Source: 66-474 sp035281745
GTDB taxonomy: Bacteria; Pseudomonadota; Gammaproteobacteria; Xanthomonadales; Rhodanobacteraceae
Length of the DNA: 64,000 nucleotides
Direction: 5' to 3'
Assembly (NCBI GenBank): GCA_035281745.1
Contig: DATEDI010000039.1
Coordinates: forward strand, 1 to 64,000
The position numbers and the translations under genes are program-made. Positions 15,081 through 24,158 of this stretch are shown piece by piece; within the stretch, counting starts at the first letter, position 1; each line of letters starts with the position of its first letter. The notes under the pieces were generated by a model that was not told the DNA's origin, did not search any database, and saw nothing but the letters and a program-made list of their open reading frames with translations.

Positions 15081-15935
15081 TCAACTGGATCGAATCTGCG
15101 TGCGCACTTCCAGCAATTCGGGGAAGAAGGTGAGATCGAGTGCCTTCTTGAGGAACCCGACGCCCGATGAACCCCCGGTGCCCGGCCGGTAGCCGATGAT
15201 GCGCTCGACCGCCTTCATGTGGCGGAAGCGCCACATCTGGAAGTTTTCTTCCACATCGACCAGCGTTTCACAGAGTTCGTATTCCGACCAATATTTTTCC
15301 GGCGCTTCGTAAATGCGCTGGAACACCGGCAACAGCGATGCCTGACGCTTCCAGCCCTCGCGTACGTCGCGATCGAGGATGGCTTCGGGAACCGCATGGC
15401 CGCGGCGCGCCAGCCAGTGCAAGACCGCGTCGTACAGGCTTGGCGCCTCCAGCGTCGTGCGCAATTGTCTGGTCGCGGCGTCGTCGTGTGCGAACACGTC
15501 AAGCATGTCGGCGTGCTTGTTGCCGAGCAGGAATTCCACCGTGCGATATTGCAGCGACTGGAAGCCCGACGATGGGCCCAGTGCGTCGCGGAATTTCAGG
15601 TATTCGTGCGGGGTCATCGTCTCCAGCACGGCCCACTCGTTGAACAACTGATCCTGGATGCGCTTCACGCGCGCCAGTTTCTTCAAGCCCTGGTCGGCGC
15701 GGTCGGCGTCCAGGTCGACGAGGGTCGCGCGCAACTCGTGGATCATCAGCTTCAGCCACAGCTCCGCGACATGGTGCTGCACGATGAACAACATTTCGTC
15801 GTGATACGCGGGATCGGACACGGGCCGCTGTGCCGACAACAACGTGTCGAGCTGCAGATAACTCGCATACGTCATGCGCCCGGAAAGGTCGCGCTGGATG
15901 CCGGCTTCGAGTTCGCGCCGGTTGCTGTCAGTCAT
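15081..15935 (-). CDS. kynA: Tryptophan 2,3-dioxygenase
   Basis: The 284-residue enzyme starts MTDSNRRELEAGI; the long upstream in-frame extension is not part of it. Family motifs include TYASYLQLDTLLSAQ, HDEMLFIVQHHVAELWLKL, FRDALGPSSGFQSLQYR and, near the end, FRHMKAVERIIG plus RPGTGGSSGVGFLKKAL. It uses haem to cleave the indole ring of tryptophan to N-formylkynurenine. No kynB or kynU is adjacent. It is transcribed toward the POT transporter and divergently from pdhA. Confidence 0.95.
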   Translation of the reverse strand: MTDSNRRELEAGIQRDLSGRMTYASYLQLDTLLSAQRPVSDPAYHDEMLFIVQHHVAELWLKLMIHELRATLVDLDADRADQGLKKLARVKRIQDQLFNEWAVLETMTPHEYLKFRDALGPSSGFQSLQYRTVEFLLGNKHADMLDVFAHDDAATRQLRTTLEAPSLYDAVLHWLARRGHAVPEAILDRDVREGWKRQASLLPVFQRIYEAPEKYWSEYELCETLVDVEENFQMWRFRHMKAVERIIGYRPGTGGSSGVGFLKKALDLTFFPELLEVRTQIRSS

Positions 15936-16215
15936 GATTCGAGCCCTGGGTGGATGGTTGCCGCGCGCTGGACGCAAAGGCGTCATTATGCCGTCGCATG
16001 GCCTTTGATCATCACCGCGGCCAGCTTGCCGGGCCGTGATAAAAATCAACGCGAGTGGTGGGCCGCCTGTTGCGATGCAGCATTTCCGCTGCCTGCGAAG
16101 CTGCGCGCATGCATGCGATAATAGGCGGCGCGCTTGCGCTGAAACGTCGATTGCGAGCGGTCGTGACGCCGCGCGACGCGGCGTCCATCGAATCCGAACC
16201 GACCGGGAGCATTCC

Positions 16216-17301
16216 GTGCCCATCGCAGCCAAGTTTGAAATCGAATACCTGCAATACCTCGACGCCGAGGGCAAGCAGGTCAGGAAGGACCTGCCCGACT
16301 TCGCGCAGGACATCGACCAGATGGTCGAGCTGTACAAGCTGATGGTTTCCACTCGCGTGTTCGACACCAAGTCGATCGCGCTGCAGCGCACCGGCAAGCT
16401 CGGCACCTATGCTTCATGCCTCGGGCACGAAGCCACCCACGTTGGTATCGGCGCCTCGATGAAGCCGGAAGATGTGTTCGCGCCCAGCTACCGCGAGTAC
16501 GGCGCGCAGTTGTACCGCGGCGTGCGCCCGCGCGACGTGTACATGTACTGGGGCGGCGACGAGCGCGGCAACGATTACCAGAACGAACCGGCGAAGCACG
16601 ACTTCGCGTGGTCGGTGCCGATCGGCACGCAATGCCTGCACGCGGCCGGTTCCGCGCTGGCGTTCAAGATCCGCAAGGAGAAGCGCGTCGCGGTGTGCAC
16701 CATCGGCGACGGCGGTTCGTCCAAGGCCGACTTCTACGGCGCCATCAATGTGGCCGGCGCGCGCGACCTGCCGCTGGTCGCGGCGATCGTCAACAACCAG
16801 TGGGCGATCTCGGTGCCGCGCAAGATCCAGTCCGGCGCCAAGACGCTGGCGCAGAAGGGCATCGCCGCGGGTTTGTTCTGCATCCAGGTCGACGGCAACG
16901 ACATCATCGCGGTGAAGAAAGCCATGGGCGACGCGGTCGAACGCGCGCGCGCCGGCAAGGGCGGCAGCGTGGTCGAATGCGTCACCTATCGCCTCGGCGA
17001 CCACACCACCGCCGACGACGCGCGTCGCTATCGCGGCAAGGACGAAGTCGAGGACGCGTGGACCAAGGATCCGGTCAAGCGTTTGCGCACCTGGCTGGAA
17101 GCGAAGAAGGCCTGGAACAAGAAGAAGGAAGAAAAGTTGCAGGCCGAATGCGACGAGTGGATGGACAACGAAGTGAACACGTACCTCGAAACCAAGGCGC
17201 AGCCGGTGACGGCGATGTTCGATTACACCTTCGCCGAATTGCCGGCCGACTTGTTGAAGCAGCGCGATGAAGCGATCGCGCTGGATCAGGGGAGCCATTG
17301 A
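16216..17301 (+). CDS. pdhA: Pyruvate dehydrogenase E1 component, alpha subunit
   Basis: This 361-residue alpha subunit is of the two-chain E1 (branched-chain-like) type. The thiamine diphosphate motif runs from CTIGDGGSSKADFYGAINVA to VNNQWAIS, and phosphorylation-loop-like YRLGDHTTADDARRYR is present. A GTG at 16216 with GGGAG 6 bp before it is chosen; the upstream open frame lacks family residues. It decarboxylates a 2-oxo acid, most likely pyruvate, together with pdhB. First gene of pdhA-pdhB-pdhC; no E3 gene follows. Confidence 0.92.
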   Translation: MPIAAKFEIEYLQYLDAEGKQVRKDLPDFAQDIDQMVELYKLMVSTRVFDTKSIALQRTGKLGTYASCLGHEATHVGIGASMKPEDVFAPSYREYGAQLYRGVRPRDVYMYWGGDERGNDYQNEPAKHDFAWSVPIGTQCLHAAGSALAFKIRKEKRVAVCTIGDGGSSKADFYGAINVAGARDLPLVAAIVNNQWAISVPRKIQSGAKTLAQKGIAAGLFCIQVDGNDIIAVKKAMGDAVERARAGKGGSVVECVTYRLGDHTTADDARRYRGKDEVEDAWTKDPVKRLRTWLEAKKAWNKKKEEKLQAECDEWMDNEVNTYLETKAQPVTAMFDYTFAELPADLLKQRDEAIALDQGSH

Positions 17302-17302
17302 C

Positions 17303-18283
17303 ATGGCGGCGATTACCCTGATCGAAGCCGTCACCCAGGCGCTCGCTTACGAGATGAAGCACGACAAATCAGTGATCGTGCTGGGCGAGGATGTGGGCGT
17401 CAACGGCGGCGTGTTCCGCGCGACGCAAGGCCTGTCGGACAAGTTCGGCGAGTGGCGCGTGTTCGACACGCCGCTGGACGAGACCACCATTGCCGGCGTC
17501 ACCGTCGGTCTCGCCGCGCAGGGCATGAAGCCCGTGTGCGAGGCGCAGTTCGAGGGCTTCATCTATCCGATGATGGAGCAGATCTGCTGCCACGCCGCGC
17601 GCATGCGCAACCGCACCCGAGGGCGCATCACGTGCCCGGCCGTGTTCCGCGCGCCGTGGGGCGGCGGTATCCATGCCCCGGAACATCATTCGGAAGCCAA
17701 CGAGCACCTGTTCACCAACGTGCCGGGCCTGCGCGTGGTGCTGCCGTCGTCGCCTGCGCGCGCCTACGGCTTGTTGCTCGCCGCGATCCGCGATCCGGAC
17801 CCGGTGGTGTTCTACGAACCCAAGCGCATCTACCGCCAGTACAAGGAAGAAGTGCCGGACGACGGCGAGGCGCTGCCGCTGGACGTGTGCTTCGTGCTGC
17901 GTGACGGCACCGACATCACGCTGGTGACCTGGGGTGCGGAGGTCAAGGAAACGCTGGAAGCCGCCGACGCGCTGGCGAAGGAAGGCATCAGCGCCGAAGT
18001 GATCGACGTCGCCACGCTGACGCCGCTCGACTTCGACACCATCGCCGAATCCGTGCAGAAAACCGGCCGCTGCGTGATCGTGCAGGAAGCGCCGAAGACG
18101 GCGGGTTTCGGTGCCGAGATCGCCGCGCGCATCGCCGAGGAATGCATCTACGATCTGCTGGCGCCGGTCGCACGCGTCAGCGGCTGGGACATCCACACCC
18201 CGCTGTACCGCCTCGAGATGAAGCAGCTGCCCAGCACCGCGCGCATCGTCGATGCAGCGAAGCGGACGCTGGCGGCGGGGTAG
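17303..18283 (+). CDS. pdhB: Pyruvate dehydrogenase E1 component, beta subunit
   Basis: The 326-residue beta chain begins MAAITLIEAVTQALAYEM one base after the pdhA stop, with AGGGGAG as ribosome site. GEDVGVNGGVFRATQGL and FEGFIYPMMEQIC are standard beta-subunit motifs, and the C-terminal transketolase-like domain ends the protein. It forms the heterotetrameric E1 with PdhA. Branched-chain 2-oxo acid dehydrogenase is an alternative assignment, but a single lipoyl E2 follows and ilvE is elsewhere. Confidence 0.93.
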   Translation: MAAITLIEAVTQALAYEMKHDKSVIVLGEDVGVNGGVFRATQGLSDKFGEWRVFDTPLDETTIAGVTVGLAAQGMKPVCEAQFEGFIYPMMEQICCHAARMRNRTRGRITCPAVFRAPWGGGIHAPEHHSEANEHLFTNVPGLRVVLPSSPARAYGLLLAAIRDPDPVVFYEPKRIYRQYKEEVPDDGEALPLDVCFVLRDGTDITLVTWGAEVKETLEAADALAKEGISAEVIDVATLTPLDFDTIAESVQKTGRCVIVQEAPKTAGFGAEIAARIAEECIYDLLAPVARVSGWDIHTPLYRLEMKQLPSTARIVDAAKRTLAAG

Positions 18284-18293
18284 GCTTTTATAC

Positions 18294-18408
18294 CCTTCTC
18301 CCTGTGGGAGAAGGTGGCGCGAAGCGCCGGATGAGGGTCCGGTGTCGCGACGAACCTCAATGCGGTACCCGAACCCTCACCCCTGCCCCTCTCCCGGTGG
18401 GAGAGGGG
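18294..18408. repeat. Pair of REP-type palindromes between pdhB and pdhC
   Basis: Two perfect hairpins face each other: CCTTCTCCC-TGT-GGGAGAAGG (18294-18314) and CCCCTCTCCC-GGT-GGGAGAGGGG (18386-18408). The arm sequences GGATGAGGGT and ACCCTCACCC between them are also inverted. This is a classic two-unit REP cluster. It separates pdhB from pdhC by 148 bp and may protect the upstream mRNA or lower pdhC output. Confidence 0.82.
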
Positions 18409-18431
18409 TTCAACGGACAAGGTGATCGATC

Positions 18432-19874
18432 ATGGCCGACAAGAAAACATTCCATCTCCCCGACCTCGGCGAAGGCCTGCCCGACGCCACCATCGTCGAA
18501 TGGCTGGTGAAGGAAGGCGACAGTGTCAAGCTGGATGCACCGCTGGTCTCGATGGAAACGGCGAAGGCCGTGGTGGAAGTGCCGTCGCCATTCACCGGCA
18601 AGCTGCTCAAGCAGCACGGCGCGGCGGGCGACGTGATCAACACCGGCGCGGCGCTGGCCGAGTTCGAACTCGATCCCAACGCCAAGCAGCGCGCCGAGAA
18701 CGCCGCGGGTGGCCACCACCATGCGCCGGCACAACCCACGAAAGGAGCCGGCGCACCGGCGCCCGCCAACGGGGACAAGGTGATCGCGTCGGACGAAGGC
18801 GGCGAGATCAAGAAAGGCGGCGCCGCCGAACGCGAAGACGAGGGCACGGTGGTCGGCGCGGTCTCGAGCAGCAACGAAGTGCGCACGGAACAGGCAGGCA
18901 GCGTCGGCGGCGTGAAGGCCGTGCCGGCGGTGCGCGCGATGGCAAGGAAACTGAAGGTCGATCTCGCGCGCGTGCAGGCCACCGGCGCGGGCGGCGTGGT
19001 CACGATGCAGGACGTGAAGAATGCCGCGGCTTCCGGCACGGCTTCTCGCCCCTCTCCCTCCGGGGAAGGGGCTGGGGATGACGGTTCGGTGCGGGCCGTA
19101 CCCTCACCCGGCGCTGCGCGCTCGCGCTTCGCGCGCGTTCACTCCGCTCCGCCTCTCCCGGGGGGAGAGGGAACCAGAAGTACGCTCTCCCAATCCGGCA
19201 AGCCCATGCGCACCACGCCGCCGTCCGTGCAGGCAACGGGTCAGCCGGAACAGTTGAAGGGCGTGCGCCGCAACATGGCGCGGGTAATGGCCGATGCGCG
19301 CGACCGCGTGGTGCAGACCACGATCGTCGATGACGCCGACCTGCACCAGTGGCTGGGCAAGCAGGACATCACCGCACGCACCGTGCGCGCGATCGTGGCG
19401 GCGTGCAAGGCCGAGCCGGCGTTGAACGCATGGTTCGACGATGCGAACCTCAGCGTCACCAAACACCCGCACGTCGACCTCGGCATCGCCGTCGACACGC
19501 CGGACGGCCTGTTCGTACCGGCGCTGCGCAACGCCGACGTGCTTGATGCGCGCGGTTTGCGCGAAGGCATCAATCGCCTGCGCGCGCAGGTCGAGGACCG
19601 TTCGATCCCGGCCTCGGAACTGACCGGCTACACCATCAGCCTGTCCAACTTCGGCATGTTCGCCGGCCGCTACGGCACGGTCGTGGTGGTGCCGCCGTGC
19701 GTCGCGATCGTCGGCGTCGGCAAGTTGTCCCACGACGTGGTCGCGGTGATCGGCGGGATCGAAGTCCATCGGCGCCTGCCTATTTCGCTGACCTTTGACC
19801 ATCGCGCCTGCACCGGTGGCGAGGCCGCGCGCTTCCTGAAAGCGATCCTGGACGACCTCGCGTCGCCGCAATAA
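18432..19874 (+). CDS. pdhC: Dihydrolipoamide acyltransferase (E2) with a REP-derived insert
   Basis: Residues 1-80 are a single lipoyl domain with the modified lysine in VSMETAKAVVEVPSPF. A linker is followed by a peripheral-subunit binding domain (VPAVRAMARKLKVDLARVQ ... GVVTMQDV) and the catalytic domain from about residue 270. The active-site motif is DHRACTGG, with Thr where most E2 proteins have Asp (HRxxDG). Residues ~206-252 (PSPSGEG, PPLPGGEG) are encoded by a REP cluster inserted in frame in the second linker. It transfers the acyl group to CoA. Confidence 0.92.
   Translation: MADKKTFHLPDLGEGLPDATIVEWLVKEGDSVKLDAPLVSMETAKAVVEVPSPFTGKLLKQHGAAGDVINTGAALAEFELDPNAKQRAENAAGGHHHAPAQPTKGAGAPAPANGDKVIASDEGGEIKKGGAAEREDEGTVVGAVSSSNEVRTEQAGSVGGVKAVPAVRAMARKLKVDLARVQATGAGGVVTMQDVKNAAASGTASRPSPSGEGAGDDGSVRAVPSPGAARSRFARVHSAPPLPGGEGTRSTLSQSGKPMRTTPPSVQATGQPEQLKGVRRNMARVMADARDRVVQTTIVDDADLHQWLGKQDITARTVRAIVAACKAEPALNAWFDDANLSVTKHPHVDLGIAVDTPDGLFVPALRNADVLDARGLREGINRLRAQVEDRSIPASELTGYTISLSNFGMFAGRYGTVVVVPPCVAIVGVGKLSHDVVAVIGGIEVHRRLPISLTFDHRACTGGEAARFLKAILDDLASPQ
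19048..19170. repeat. REP cluster inside the pdhC coding sequence
   Basis: Two inverted units occur inside the gene: GCCCCTCTCCCTCCGGGGAA continuing to GGGGC (19048-19072), and CCTCTCCC-GGG-GGGAGAGG (19152-19170). The ACCCTCACCC arm is between them. The frame stays open, so the repeat is translated as a proline- and glycine-rich linker. Confidence 0.85.
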
Positions 19875-19938
19875 GTCCGAAACTCGACATTTGCAGGGCG
19901 GGCACTGTCCTCCGAACCAATCGGCGGGCGGTGCCCGC

Positions 19939-22179
19939 TCACATGTCGAACCGGTAGTTCAGCTTGACCAGCCACTGCTCGGTATCGCGCAGCGAAAAGC
20001 TGTCGCGCAGGATTTGCGGCGCGCCCTGCACGTCGTCAAGCAGCGGCGTCTGCTCGTATCCGCCGCGGCCGTAGACGACATAGAGGTACGACAGCGGCGC
20101 GAGTTCGTAGCGATAGCGGAGCTGCAAACCCAGCGTGCGCACGCCGAAGCTGTCGATCGCGTCGTCGCTCGGCAAAGCCCTGCCGTTCACCGCCACCCGG
20201 TACGCGCCGCGAAGTTTTGCATCGAGTCCGATCGCCTGCAGCTTGATGCGCAGTTCCTGACGACTGTCGATGGCCCAGTCGAGTCCCGCTTCCAGTTCCA
20301 GCGAGCGCCGGTCGAAGCTGCCGATCAGGTTGTCGTGCTGCCATACCAGCCAGCCCGGGACGGCCACGTAGTCCGCGCCCACCGACAAACTCAACGCGTC
20401 GCTGATGAAGTAGGTGGGCACGATTTCCAACTCATAGCCCACCTGGTGGTTCCCGTTCAATCCGCCGCTCGCGAGGTCGAATTCCCATTCGTTTGCCCAG
20501 TCGCCGTGGCGGGGTGCATGCCGTTCGATGCGAAGCGAAAAAGACGGCGGCAGGAACAACGCACCGTGACCGCGGGTCAGCAGGTCGTCCCACAACGCGC
20601 TGTTGACGTTGAGTTCGATGTCTTCGTTGGCACCGTCGCGCAGATTGCTTTCGCGTTCGATGCGCAATTGGCGGCGCAGGTTCAAGCCGCGCGTGTTGTC
20701 GAGCGCGTCGATGCGGAAGTGCCAATCGTGATCGCGGTAGCGCGAATTCGCCGGCAGGTCGGTGATGCGCTTGCGTACCTCCCAGTGCGCGTATTCCAGG
20801 TCATTGCGTTCGAGGTAACCGAAGTCGTTGACCTGCAGGCGATCGTCGAAATACATCCCCAGCCACTGCTGGCGCCAGCCGTTGTCCATCACGTAATCGG
20901 CGATGAAGGTGCCGCCGAGTCCCTTGCTGCTTTGTCCGGACTGCACGATGTCGCTGCCGACCAGATTGGTCGCGATCGTCAGATCGGCATTCGGATGCCA
21001 GTGCTGGTCGAGGCCCAGCACCGTCGCCTGGCGGTCGAGGAATGGATGATCCACGCGCGTCAGCAACATGCCGAGGCTCCGGGTGCCGAAGTCGTGAACC
21101 ACGCGCACGGCGCCGAACGTGCGCCCCGCCTCGCCGCGTTCGTCGGCGGCCAGCACGCCGTAACTCGTGGTGCCGACGCTGCCGTTGAATTTCACCGCGG
21201 CATCGATGTCGCCGGCGCCGCTGCCGTCGTCGGCGGGGCCGCCGACCCGGCGCGTGTACACCAGTGCGCTGTTGTCATCGAGCAGGCTGAACGCGAAGAT
21301 GCCCTGGTTCTCGGTGAAGAACGGTCGCTTGTCGCTGAAGTAGGTTTCGGTGGCGCCGAAATTGATCACGAGATCATCGCTTTCCACCTGGCCGAAATCG
21401 GGATTGAGCGTCGCCGTCAACTGGAACTGGCCGTTCGGTTTCCAGAACACATCCACGCCTTCGCTGAAGCCGCCGTCGTGGCCCACGTTGTCGTAGCGCG
21501 TGGAAACGTAGGGCGTCACCGCGAGCAAGGACTGGCTGTAGGCGGGAACCGTGATCCGTGCGAAGTCGGATACGAACCGGGGTTGCTCGAAACTGACCAG
21601 AGGCCACGCTGCGCGCAAGCCGAGCGAGGCGATCACGCGGTCGATGTTGATGCCGATGGTGCGGTGACCGTCGATGGCCTGGTGCATCGGCGCGATGTAC
21701 CACGGGATCAGGAATTCCACGGACCAGCCCTGTGCATCCTGGCTGACCGCGTGTCGCCAGCTGCCGTCCCAGTCCTCGTCGAACTGCCTCTCGTCGGTGA
21801 TCACGGCGTCGCCGACCGCGCCGGTCGAAGCCACCACGAAGTTGTAGCCGGTGCGACCGTTGCCGTTGAAATCGACGTTGAGGTTCACGCGGTCGACATT
21901 GTCGTGGAAGTCGCGCTGCACCTTTTGGCTGGTGCGTGGCACCCCCGGCGGCTGGCTGACCCGCACCGCGACCGCCAGACCATTCGGCGTGGCCAACACC
22001 CAAGCCTGGACGGGATAGTCCGCGGGCTGGCCGGTCAGCGGTTGGGACTGGCGAAAATCGGTGACGTGTCGCGCATCCCGCCATTCACCGGGCGTGATGT
22101 GGCCGTCGATGGTGACCGCGAGCGCGGGTGCGACGAACGCAGCCAAACTGGACAGCGCGGCGATTTGAAGAAGGCGCAT
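19939..22179 (-). CDS. Outer-membrane DUF5916 protein with N-terminal carbohydrate-binding-like domain
   Basis: The 746-residue protein begins with a signal peptide (MRLLQIAALSSLAAFVAPALA) and a CBM9/DOMON-like domain (VTIDGHITPGEWRDA ... GWSVEFLIPWYIAPM). A long DUF5916 region follows, with LNPDFGQVESDDLVINFGAT and KRPFFTENQGIF. The rest is amphipathic strands, ending in LVKLNYRFDM, which fits a beta-barrel in the outer membrane. Such proteins are usually seen near hydrolases or uptake genes; the substrate is unknown. It is convergent with pdhC. Confidence 0.82.
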   Translation of the reverse strand: MRLLQIAALSSLAAFVAPALAVTIDGHITPGEWRDARHVTDFRQSQPLTGQPADYPVQAWVLATPNGLAVAVRVSQPPGVPRTSQKVQRDFHDNVDRVNLNVDFNGNGRTGYNFVVASTGAVGDAVITDERQFDEDWDGSWRHAVSQDAQGWSVEFLIPWYIAPMHQAIDGHRTIGINIDRVIASLGLRAAWPLVSFEQPRFVSDFARITVPAYSQSLLAVTPYVSTRYDNVGHDGGFSEGVDVFWKPNGQFQLTATLNPDFGQVESDDLVINFGATETYFSDKRPFFTENQGIFAFSLLDDNSALVYTRRVGGPADDGSGAGDIDAAVKFNGSVGTTSYGVLAADERGEAGRTFGAVRVVHDFGTRSLGMLLTRVDHPFLDRQATVLGLDQHWHPNADLTIATNLVGSDIVQSGQSSKGLGGTFIADYVMDNGWRQQWLGMYFDDRLQVNDFGYLERNDLEYAHWEVRKRITDLPANSRYRDHDWHFRIDALDNTRGLNLRRQLRIERESNLRDGANEDIELNVNSALWDDLLTRGHGALFLPPSFSLRIERHAPRHGDWANEWEFDLASGGLNGNHQVGYELEIVPTYFISDALSLSVGADYVAVPGWLVWQHDNLIGSFDRRSLELEAGLDWAIDSRQELRIKLQAIGLDAKLRGAYRVAVNGRALPSDDAIDSFGVRTLGLQLRYRYELAPLSYLYVVYGRGGYEQTPLLDDVQGAPQILRDSFSLRDTEQWLVKLNYRFDM

Positions 22180-22261
22180 GCTGTGGAATCGGCAACCGTG
22201 AAGGGCACGCGACGGCAGGTTCGAAGCGCGTGCCGGAAACTGCGCAAGATAACGACGTGGT

Positions 22262-22582
22262 TCAGGGGCTGCGACTGGCGGAAGTCATGCGCTGACGTCG
22301 CCAGACGTGATAAAGCAATCCGAACGCAAGCACCAGATTGAATCCTGCATAAGCCCCCAGCGCCGCCGCGACCTGCGTCCAGATCGCGCCGCCGTGACCG
22401 ATCGCCGCCCCGTAACCGATCGCGGCACAGCCGATGGTGGCGAGTGCGGCCGCCACCAGCACGCCCACGTCGAAGCTGGCCGGGATGCCATTCGCGGCAC
22501 GCCTGCGCACGTACAGCCAGTACAGCCAGCCGAGCACCACCAGCCAGGGGCCGATCAGCAGCAGGGCGATGAAGCGGGCCAT
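22262..22582 (-). CDS. Hypothetical three-helix membrane protein
   Basis: The 106-residue protein has hydrophobic helices at ALLLIGPWLVVLGWLYWLYV, VGVLVAAALATIGCAAIGYG and AALGAYAGFNLVLAFGLLYH. Its start lies 2 bp past the trpS stop on the same strand, so it is translated with trpS. Function unknown. Confidence 0.72.
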   Translation of the reverse strand: MARFIALLLIGPWLVVLGWLYWLYVRRRAANGIPASFDVGVLVAAALATIGCAAIGYGAAIGHGGAIWTQVAAALGAYAGFNLVLAFGLLYHVWRRQRMTSASRSP

Positions 22583-22584
22583 GG

Positions 22585-23964
22585 CTATTCGCCGTCGCGC
22601 AGCGAAGCGAGGGCCGCGCGGGTCCGTTCGATGGCCGCGTCGCGCGCGGTCAATTCGGTGAACTCCACGCTGGCTGCGAGCGTCGCGCCGTCCTGCATGA
22701 ACGCGAATCGCGACGCATCGACCGGCACGAGCGATATGTCGGCATCTTCGGCCGCGAGCGCGCGCGAGGCCTGTCCGGCGCCGCGCGGTTCACCGAACGC
22801 ACGCGAGAGCAGCAATTCCTCGCCGTCCGCACCCACCAGCCGGAAACGGAAACCCTCGCCATCGCGAAAGCTGACGATCCGCGCGCGCTTGTCGGTTTTC
22901 TTCGCGACCTTCGTTTTGCCCGCGGGCGCCGCCAGCGCGCCAAGGCCGACCGCCCGACGCATGATTTCGATGCGCGGCGCCGCCACCGCGCGTGCCTTCC
23001 GCGCGCCTTCGCGCAGCGCATCCTCGATGTCGTCGGGATGCGCCATCAGCATGTCGTAGTGTTCGCGCAGCGGCGCGGTTTCCGCATCGATCCGCTCGAA
23101 CAGCTGGGTCTTGGCGTCGCCCCAACCCATGCCGGCTTCGAGCTCGTGCCGGAAGGCTGCGCTCTCGGTGTCGCCGGCAAACGCGCGGTAGATCGCGTAC
23201 AGGCTGGATGAATCCGGGTCCTTCGGCTGGCCGGGTTCGCGCGAATCGGTGACGATTTTCGCGATGGCTTCGCGCGTCGCCTTGGCGCCGCCCTCGAACA
23301 ACGGCACGGTATTGTCGTAGCTCTTGGACATCTTGCGGCCATCGAGGCCGGGCAGGGTGGCGACCGATTCCTCGATCGCGACTTCCGGCAGCACGAACGG
23401 TTCGCCTTCGCCGCCGGCCGCGCGCCAGGCCTTGCCGTGGATATGGTTGAAGCGCTGGCCGATGTCGCGGGTCATCTCGACGTGCTGCACCTGGTCGCGC
23501 CCGACCGGCACCTTGTCGGCGTTGAACAGCAGGATGTCCGCCGCCATCAACACCGGATACATGTACAGGCCGGCGGTGATCGCCGCGTCCGGATCCTCGC
23601 CCTTCGCGGTGTTCTGGTCGACCGCGGCCTTGTACGCGTGCGCGCGGTTGAGCAGCCCCTTGGCTGTCACGCAGGTCAGCATCCAGGTAAGTTCCGGAAT
23701 TTCCGGGATGTCCGATTGCCGGTAGAAGGTGACGCGTTCCGGATCGAGGCCGCAGGCCAGCCAGGTTGCCGCGATTTCCAGCCGCGAGCGCGCGATGCGC
23801 ACCGGATCGTCGCTCTTGATCAGCGCGTGGTAATCGGCGAGGAAGAAAAATCCGTCGGCATCGCTGCGCCGGCTGGCCGCGATCGCGGGCCGGATCGCAC
23901 CGACGTAATTGCCGAGGTGTGGCGTGCCGGTGGTGGTGATGCCGGTGAGGAAACGTTGGTTCAT
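22585..23964 (-). CDS. trpS: Tryptophanyl-tRNA synthetase with C-terminal extension
   Basis: The class I catalytic core shows the HIGH-like motif TGTPHLGNYVGAI and the KMSKS loop GRKMSKSYDN; DQVQHVEMTRDI is also conserved. It charges tRNA-Trp. The usual bacterial enzyme has ~330-350 residues, but this one has 459. After ~residue 345 it adds a lysine-rich linker and a domain containing ARIVSFRDGEGFRFRLVGAD, which resembles the YegP/DUF1508 fold. Long TrpS forms are known in Xanthomonadales. The extension's role is unknown. Confidence 0.94.
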   Translation of the reverse strand: MNQRFLTGITTTGTPHLGNYVGAIRPAIAASRRSDADGFFFLADYHALIKSDDPVRIARSRLEIAATWLACGLDPERVTFYRQSDIPEIPELTWMLTCVTAKGLLNRAHAYKAAVDQNTAKGEDPDAAITAGLYMYPVLMAADILLFNADKVPVGRDQVQHVEMTRDIGQRFNHIHGKAWRAAGGEGEPFVLPEVAIEESVATLPGLDGRKMSKSYDNTVPLFEGGAKATREAIAKIVTDSREPGQPKDPDSSSLYAIYRAFAGDTESAAFRHELEAGMGWGDAKTQLFERIDAETAPLREHYDMLMAHPDDIEDALREGARKARAVAAPRIEIMRRAVGLGALAAPAGKTKVAKKTDKRARIVSFRDGEGFRFRLVGADGEELLLSRAFGEPRGAGQASRALAAEDADISLVPVDASRFAFMQDGATLAASVEFTELTARDAAIERTRAALASLRDGE

Positions 23965-24158
23965 GGCTCGCGATCAGGCAAGGCAAGACCGCGATTTTAG
24001 GCCAATTGCACCGGCCTGTCCCGGACGAACCGTTCTGCGCATTCGACTGCGCTGTCAATTTGCCGGGACTTCCCGACCGGCTGCGGTTCTTCGGTCATCC
24101 CGCACGCGCATTGAAGATGAGCAGTATTGTGTGGGCCAGTAACCGGGGAGCGCAGCCG

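Noticed and set aside
19875..19938. Dihydrolipoamide dehydrogenase (E3) gene after pdhC
   Set aside because: The next gene is a convergent outer-membrane protein; no E3 is found in the window.
19891..22341. 816-residue plus-strand open frame
   Set aside because: It is exactly antisense to the DUF5916 gene, a mirror frame common in GC-rich DNA. The minus strand has signal peptide, domain motifs and barrel end.
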